DNA of 64,000 bases from an uncultured bacterium (lineage in GTDB: Bacteria; Cyanobacteriota; Vampirovibrionia; Gastranaerophilales; Gastranaerophilaceae), in the NCBI GenBank assembly GCA_905216055.1, contig CAJMSH010000002.1, positions 1-64,000 on the forward strand. Direction: 5' to 3'. Under the pieces are notes generated by a model that saw only the letters and a list, made by a program, of their open reading frames with translations, searched no databases and had not been told where the DNA came from. Made by a program: the position numbers and the translations under genes. Positions 60,373 through 64,000 of the stretch are shown here, piece by piece (within the stretch, counting starts at the first letter, position 1; the number at the start of each line of letters is the position of its first letter).

Positions 60373-60449
60373 GGCTTCGTAGCTCAGTAGGATAGAGCAG
60401 CGGTTTCCTAAACCGAAGATCGCGCGTTCGAATCGCGCCGGGGCCACCA
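60373..60449 (+). tRNA. tRNA-Arg (CCT)
   Basis: Acceptor GGCTTCG pairs with CGGGGCC (two G-T pairs), discriminator A and encoded CCA (60447-60449). Anticodon loop TTCCTAA gives CCT; the first anticodon-stem pair is a G-A mismatch. T arm GCGCG-TTCGAAT-CGCGC is perfect. Confidence 0.92.
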
Positions 60450-60471
60450 TTTTTTTTACAATAATTTCAAC

Positions 60472-61773
60472 CTAAAATATTGCAACAGCAAAAAGCGCAA
60501 ATATAATTAGCGGAATATTATAATGTAAAAATGTCGGAATACATGTATCTTTTATATGCTCATGCTGCCCATCAATATTTAACCCAGCAGTAGGTCCTAA
60601 AGTTGTTCCTGATGCAGGAGAGCCAGCATCTCCTAATGCCGCAGCCGCAGCAAAAACGGCAATTGCCTCCATTGGATTAAATCCGAGATGAATAAATATC
60701 GGAACAAATAAAACCGCAAGAATTGGAATTGTTCCAAAAGAAGTTCCAATACCTATTGTAATAAATAAGCCAACAACTAACATCAAAAAGGCTGCCAACA
60801 ATTTTGAACCCATCATAAATGGTATAAGCCCATTTACTAAAGTATCAATTCCACCGGTAGATTTCAAAACTCCTGCAAAGCCTGCTGCAACAAGCATTAC
60901 AAAAGCAACATATCCCATAAGTCCGATGCCTTCATTAATTAAAATATCCATTTTTTCAGGATTTATAGCTCTTGTACCAAAAATTATAGTCAAACCTATT
61001 AAAGCGCCTAAAGGTAATGATTTTGTCAACAATTGCACAACTAAAGTAGCAATAGCCGCAAGTAAAGTAATATAATGACTTCCAGTAAATCTCAATGAAC
61101 GGCGTCTTTCTTCCCTGAATTTTATATTTTCATAAACTCTAGGCTTTCTGTAAGACACAAATATTGCCCAAAGCAACCCACACAAAAGTCCGACACCTAA
61201 AATCCAAACAGAATGCCAAACATCATTTACAGAAACCTTCATTCCGTTCAAAGTCATATTATCAGCTAAAAGCCTTTGAAATATTAACCCAAACCCTGCA
61301 GGAAATACAATGTAAGGAGTCACAAGTCCAAATGCAAGAGCACAAGCAACGGCACGCCTGTCTAATTTCAACTTGTTCATAACAGAAATTAAAGGCGGAA
61401 TTATAACAGGAATAAATGCAATATGAACAGGGATTAAATTTTGAGAAGCACAAGCAAGCAGGGTAAGAATTAAAAGCAAAATAAATTTATTATTTTTAAT
61501 TAACAAAGAAATTCTTTTTGCTAAAACATCAGCAAGCCCCGTATGTGCCATTGCAGCAGCAAAAGTTCCAAGCAAAATATAACTTAAAGCAGTTTCACTA
61601 TTTTGCCCCATTCCGCTAATAAAAACATCCATAATCTGACCTGCATGCATCCCTGCAATTTTTCCTGCAACGATCGCAGAAACCAACAAAGCCAACAAAA
61701 CATTAACTCTGCACAAACATAAAACACAAAGCAAAATTACGGAAATAATTATCGGGTTAAAAACAAATTCCAT
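60472..61773 (-). CDS. Na+/H+ antiporter family permease (YuiF type)
   Basis: A 433-residue membrane protein with about 12 hydrophobic helices. The N-terminal part (MEFVFNPIIISVILLCVLCLC...LLVSAIVAGKIAGM) and the conserved ALGDAGSPASGTTLGPTAGLN stretch near the C-terminus fit the Na+/H+ antiporter-fold group that includes YuiF, and a central GIGTSFGTIPILAVLF is typical. Some relatives carry amino acids instead of Na+, so the substrate is open. It ends close to the convergent tRNA gene. Confidence 0.82.
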   Translation of the reverse strand: MEFVFNPIIISVILLCVLCLCRVNVLLALLVSAIVAGKIAGMHAGQIMDVFISGMGQNSETALSYILLGTFAAAMAHTGLADVLAKRISLLIKNNKFILLLILTLLACASQNLIPVHIAFIPVIIPPLISVMNKLKLDRRAVACALAFGLVTPYIVFPAGFGLIFQRLLADNMTLNGMKVSVNDVWHSVWILGVGLLCGLLWAIFVSYRKPRVYENIKFREERRRSLRFTGSHYITLLAAIATLVVQLLTKSLPLGALIGLTIIFGTRAINPEKMDILINEGIGLMGYVAFVMLVAAGFAGVLKSTGGIDTLVNGLIPFMMGSKLLAAFLMLVVGLFITIGIGTSFGTIPILAVLFVPIFIHLGFNPMEAIAVFAAAAALGDAGSPASGTTLGPTAGLNIDGQHEHIKDTCIPTFLHYNIPLIIFALFAVAIF

Positions 61774-61779
61774 AGAAAC

Positions 61780-62502
61780 CTAAACACCTGCTTTTGCTAA
61801 CAATTCATCAAACTTAGGTTTTCTTCCGCAAGACTTATCCTCATCACAATAACCTAATCTTTCACATTTCGGAACAAGATAAGGTTTTAACCAAGGTTCT
61901 TCTTTTATCAATTCATCACACATCATTTTAACCATAGTTCTAATTTCATATTGAGCACGAGTGCAAAGTCTTAAATTTGCAACATGAATTAATTCTCTTA
62001 AGTTCAAGCTAACGACAAGAGAACTTGCTGCAGCATTTGGAAGAACAAACCTTGCATCTTCAGCAGGAATTCCTGCCTCAACAAATTCTTGATATTGTTC
62101 TGATATTTTGCCCATAAACTGAACAAATTTTTCTTTTAATTCAGGATTTTTCTCAATAGTCGGTGGGATTATATAATCAAATTGTCCTTTTTCTTTTACA
62201 TATCTTTGAGATTTTTGAGAAAAAGACATGTGTCTGTGTCTTACAAGCTGGTGAGTACAAGCACGTGAAACATTTGAGATAGCAAAACTAACCTGAATAT
62301 GCTCAATAGTAGAATAATGACCTGAAGAAATAACTCTTTCAATTAATTTAAGCATTTTTTCTTTATCATCAGTGCTGTTATAAATATTTATAGGCGAATC
62401 TGCACTGTAACATGTTCTACAAGCAGTATAAACAGTTTTTAGCATATTATCCGGTTTTGAAATCAAATTTACAACAGGTTTGTTATTATTTTCCATACAC
62501 AT
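61780..62502 (-). CDS. thyX: Flavin-dependent thymidylate synthase ThyX
   Basis: A 240-residue FAD enzyme making dTMP. The ThyX motif R-H-R-x7-S is seen in QLVRHRHMSFSQKSQRYV. The substrate region has ASSLVVSLNLRELIHVANLRLCTRAQYEIR. GGGAG upstream serves either ATG 62502 or ATG 62496 (MENNN). The C-terminal tail has cysteines (CERLGYCDEDKSCG). Use of ThyX instead of ThyA is common in anaerobes. It lies 6 nt upstream of the antiporter gene, so they may be co-transcribed. Confidence 0.93.
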   Translation of the reverse strand: MCMENNNKPVVNLISKPDNMLKTVYTACRTCYSADSPINIYNSTDDKEKMLKLIERVISSGHYSTIEHIQVSFAISNVSRACTHQLVRHRHMSFSQKSQRYVKEKGQFDYIIPPTIEKNPELKEKFVQFMGKISEQYQEFVEAGIPAEDARFVLPNAAASSLVVSLNLRELIHVANLRLCTRAQYEIRTMVKMMCDELIKEEPWLKPYLVPKCERLGYCDEDKSCGRKPKFDELLAKAGV

Positions 62503-62615
62503 ATCTCCCTAATACTAATTATAAAACAATTATACCACCCTTAAGTATGGGTGGCATAATGTAAATTTTTTCTAACAAATCACTTAATAAGATATCAAAA
62601 ACAGTTTTATCAAAC

Positions 62616-62819
62616 TTATTTTTTGTTACCATAACGTTTGTTGAATCTTTCAACTCTACCTTCAGAGTCAAGGATTTTTTGTTGACCTGTATAGAATGGG
62701 TGGCAGTGATTGCAAATTTCAACTGTAATATTATCGTTGATAGATCCTGTTTCAATTTCGTTTCCGCAAACGCATTTGATAACAGTTTTCTTATAATCCG
62801 GATGAATTCCTTTTTTCAT
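62616..62819 (-). CDS. rpmE: 50S ribosomal protein L31, zinc-binding type
   Basis: A 67-residue protein, MKKGIHPDYKKTVIKCVCGNEI then VEICNHCHPFYTGQQKILDSEGRVERFNKRY. The four cysteines (CVC and CNHC) form the zinc ribbon of the C+ type. AAAGAGG precedes ATG 62819. Its final codons are followed by about 100 bp of noncoding AT-rich DNA before thyX. Confidence 0.95.
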   Translation of the reverse strand: MKKGIHPDYKKTVIKCVCGNEIETGSINDNITVEICNHCHPFYTGQQKILDSEGRVERFNKRYGNKK

Positions 62820-63012
62820 TTCTTAACCTCTTTCTTTTTCTCAAGATTCCAAACTTGATTATTTTATTATAATTCGACTAAATATATCATACAACAGAAA
62901 TAAAAAAGTGCAAGCTTTATAAAATCTCATGCATCTGTCTGATGTTAAATTTTCTTAATGTTGTCATAATATAAAAGTTATCCGTTATTAGATTTTGTAA
63001 AGGTGATTATTA

Positions 63013-63177
63013 ATGAATCTGCACGAAAAATGTTTATTGAGATATTTACAAAACCCCGATGAATTGGCTTATTCAACTGAAATTTTAAAAGTTAATAATT
63101 TTATATTAGAAAAAAAATTTGTTCTGGAAAATATTACAAACAGCCGTATTGCAAAGACTTTTAATATTGATCAATAA
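63013..63177 (+). CDS. Unknown 54-residue protein
   Basis: A short frame, MNLHEKCLLRYLQNPDELAY... VLENITNSRIAKTFNIDQ, with AAAGGTG 9 nt before ATG 63013. It is mostly helical. No family recognised. It is isolated between rpmE (divergent) and the CHASE2 gene. Confidence 0.45.
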   Translation: MNLHEKCLLRYLQNPDELAYSTEILKVNNFILEKKFVLENITNSRIAKTFNIDQ

Positions 63178-63190
63178 TCAAGTTTAAAAG

Positions 63191-63219
63191 TTGCCAAATA
63201 TTTAGAACTCTATTATACT
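63191..63219 (+). promoter_or_regulatory. Sigma-70 promoter of the CHASE2 gene
   Basis: TTGCCA (63191-63196) and TATACT (63214-63219) with a 17-nt spacer, about 37 nt before ATG 63256. Confidence 0.65.
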
Positions 63220-63255
63220 AAAATATAGGTTATAAGTATAATTAAATAGAGAGTT

Positions 63256-64000
63256 ATGTTTAAAAAAATATCATATACAGTTGGTTTGATTCTGTTCATT
63301 ATATTTGCATTTTTAATCTTTAAAAATGCTGATTTAAAAACATTTGTTGACACAATTGAAAACAGAACATTTGATTTAAGACAAAGTATATTAATCAATC
63401 AAGGAGCCAAAAAAGCAAGCAGTGACATTGTAATTGTTGCAATAGATGATGCGACCTATGAATACATTCTTGACACATACGGCGAATGGCCAATTCCGAG
63501 AGATATTTATGCAAATATCATTAATTATCTTGAACAAAAAAATCCAAAATCAATTGTTTTTGATTTAATGTTTGTAAAATCATTAAAAAGCCCAAATCAA
63601 GCAGATGAAGCCTTAGTTACTACTTTCAAAAAATACAACAACATTTTTACATCAATGAATTTTGATAACCAATCTGAAGATTTGCGCACACCGCCAAACC
63701 TTCCAGACAAAATAAGTATCAATGTTGAAAACAATTCAAAAATAGATTTTCATCAATTAACATTTACCAACTGCAGACTTATACTTGAAGGGATTTTAAA
63801 AGCGACTAAAAATATAGGTATTATAAATGTTTCAAGATCTGATGACGGAATATTGAGAAAAATGCCTTTTATTGTCAAATATAAAGACAAATATTATCCT
63901 CAATTAGCTTTAAGAGTAGGGCTTAATTACCTTGGAGAAAACCAAAATTCCTTTGAAATAGACAAACACTCAAACTTTATAATCGGCGGTAAGAAAATTT
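63256..64000 (+). CDS. CHASE2 sensor domain protein (start only)
   Basis: The frame from ATG 63256 runs off the right edge (248 residues seen). It begins with a basic end and one membrane helix (VGLILFIIFAFLIF), then an extracytoplasmic CHASE2 domain with VENRTFDLRQ-like IENRTFDLRQSI, VIVAIDDATYEYI, GEWPIPRDIYANIINYLEQKNPKSIVFDLMF and a GIINVSRSDDGILRKMPF block. CHASE2 proteins usually end in an adenylate/guanylate cyclase or kinase output domain, which lies outside this window. Confidence 0.8.
   Translation, partial: MFKKISYTVGLILFIIFAFLIFKNADLKTFVDTIENRTFDLRQSILINQGAKKASSDIVIVAIDDATYEYILDTYGEWPIPRDIYANIINYLEQKNPKSIVFDLMFVKSLKSPNQADEALVTTFKKYNNIFTSMNFDNQSEDLRTPPNLPDKISINVENNSKIDFHQLTFTNCRLILEGILKATKNIGIINVSRSDDGILRKMPFIVKYKDKYYPQLALRVGLNYLGENQNSFEIDKHSNFIIGGKKI

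Noticed and set aside
62533..62556. CCACCC/GGGTGG hairpin as rpmE terminator
   Set aside because: Pairing is good, but no T-run follows on the minus strand and a TATAAT box lies within it; it could as well be part of the thyX promoter, so neither role was called.

Overview
The window is low-GC bacterial chromosome (roughly one third G+C by eye). It looks like an uncultured gut member of the non-photosynthetic Cyanobacteria relatives (Melainabacteria/Vampirovibrionia, order Gastranaerophilales). The pointers are a prepilin with the GFTLAEVLITLGIIGVVAA-type helix, a family of short proteins starting M-x-I-x-x-I followed by an N/S-rich stretch and an F-G or F-x-A motif, HydG for an [FeFe] hydrogenase, ThyX, and no photosynthesis genes. 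This placement is inference; no 16S gene is present.

Region 1 (1-12.8 kb) is one flank of a Mu-like transposable prophage. Late genes read rightward: end of a tail fibre, fibre chaperone, amidase endolysin, two small lysis-position genes, a DUF4417 protein and two MGGRGSG proteins. They run into an accessory block (3.5-7.5 kb) of small unknown genes. Five of these genes are preceded by copies of a constant-length (63-64 nt) intergenic element with a variable, partly covarying hairpin. Early genes read leftward: Ner-like HTH, MuA-type transposase, MuB-type ATPase, a one-TM protein, GemA/gp16, two unknown genes, Mor activator, Cys-rich protein. Two intercistronic spacers of this early operon each hold, in sense orientation, a complete type II hammerhead ribozyme with compensatory differences between the copies. 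These ribozymes and the five-copy element are the most notable content.

Region 2 (12.8-21.3 kb) is a second, separate transposition module: a 663-aa MuA/TnsB-type DDE transposase, a 258-aa AAA+ ATPase and a 236-aa helix-turn-helix protein in one translationally coupled operon. Next come seven small genes or remnants, most with the F-G/F-x-A N-terminal motif, and then a gene-free, repeat-rich stretch (19-bp and 91-bp tandem repeats with inverted copies) that may be an element end, next to tRNA-Phe.

Region 3 (21.4-64 kb) is ordinary chromosome. It carries infC (apparently with an AUA start), a TPR protein, dusB, argS, hydG, mnmA, glmU, an MFS exporter, a DUF2229 protein, rpsU, a prepilin with a C10 tract, a Snf2 helicase, gpmI, yjbQ, obg, tsaD, a kinase-like protein, a GshB-like protein, a UPF0173 hydrolase, ribD, a MEMO-AMMECR1 fusion, dnaX, an LD-carboxypeptidase, nifU-nifS, an ABC ATPase, smpB, an Fmt-like formyltransferase, mgtE, an LCP protein, two tRNA-Arg genes, a YuiF-type antiporter, thyX, rpmE and the start of a CHASE2 protein. 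The gene content fits a fermentative anaerobe with Fe-S assembly, peptidoglycan turnover and type IV pilus-like secretion.
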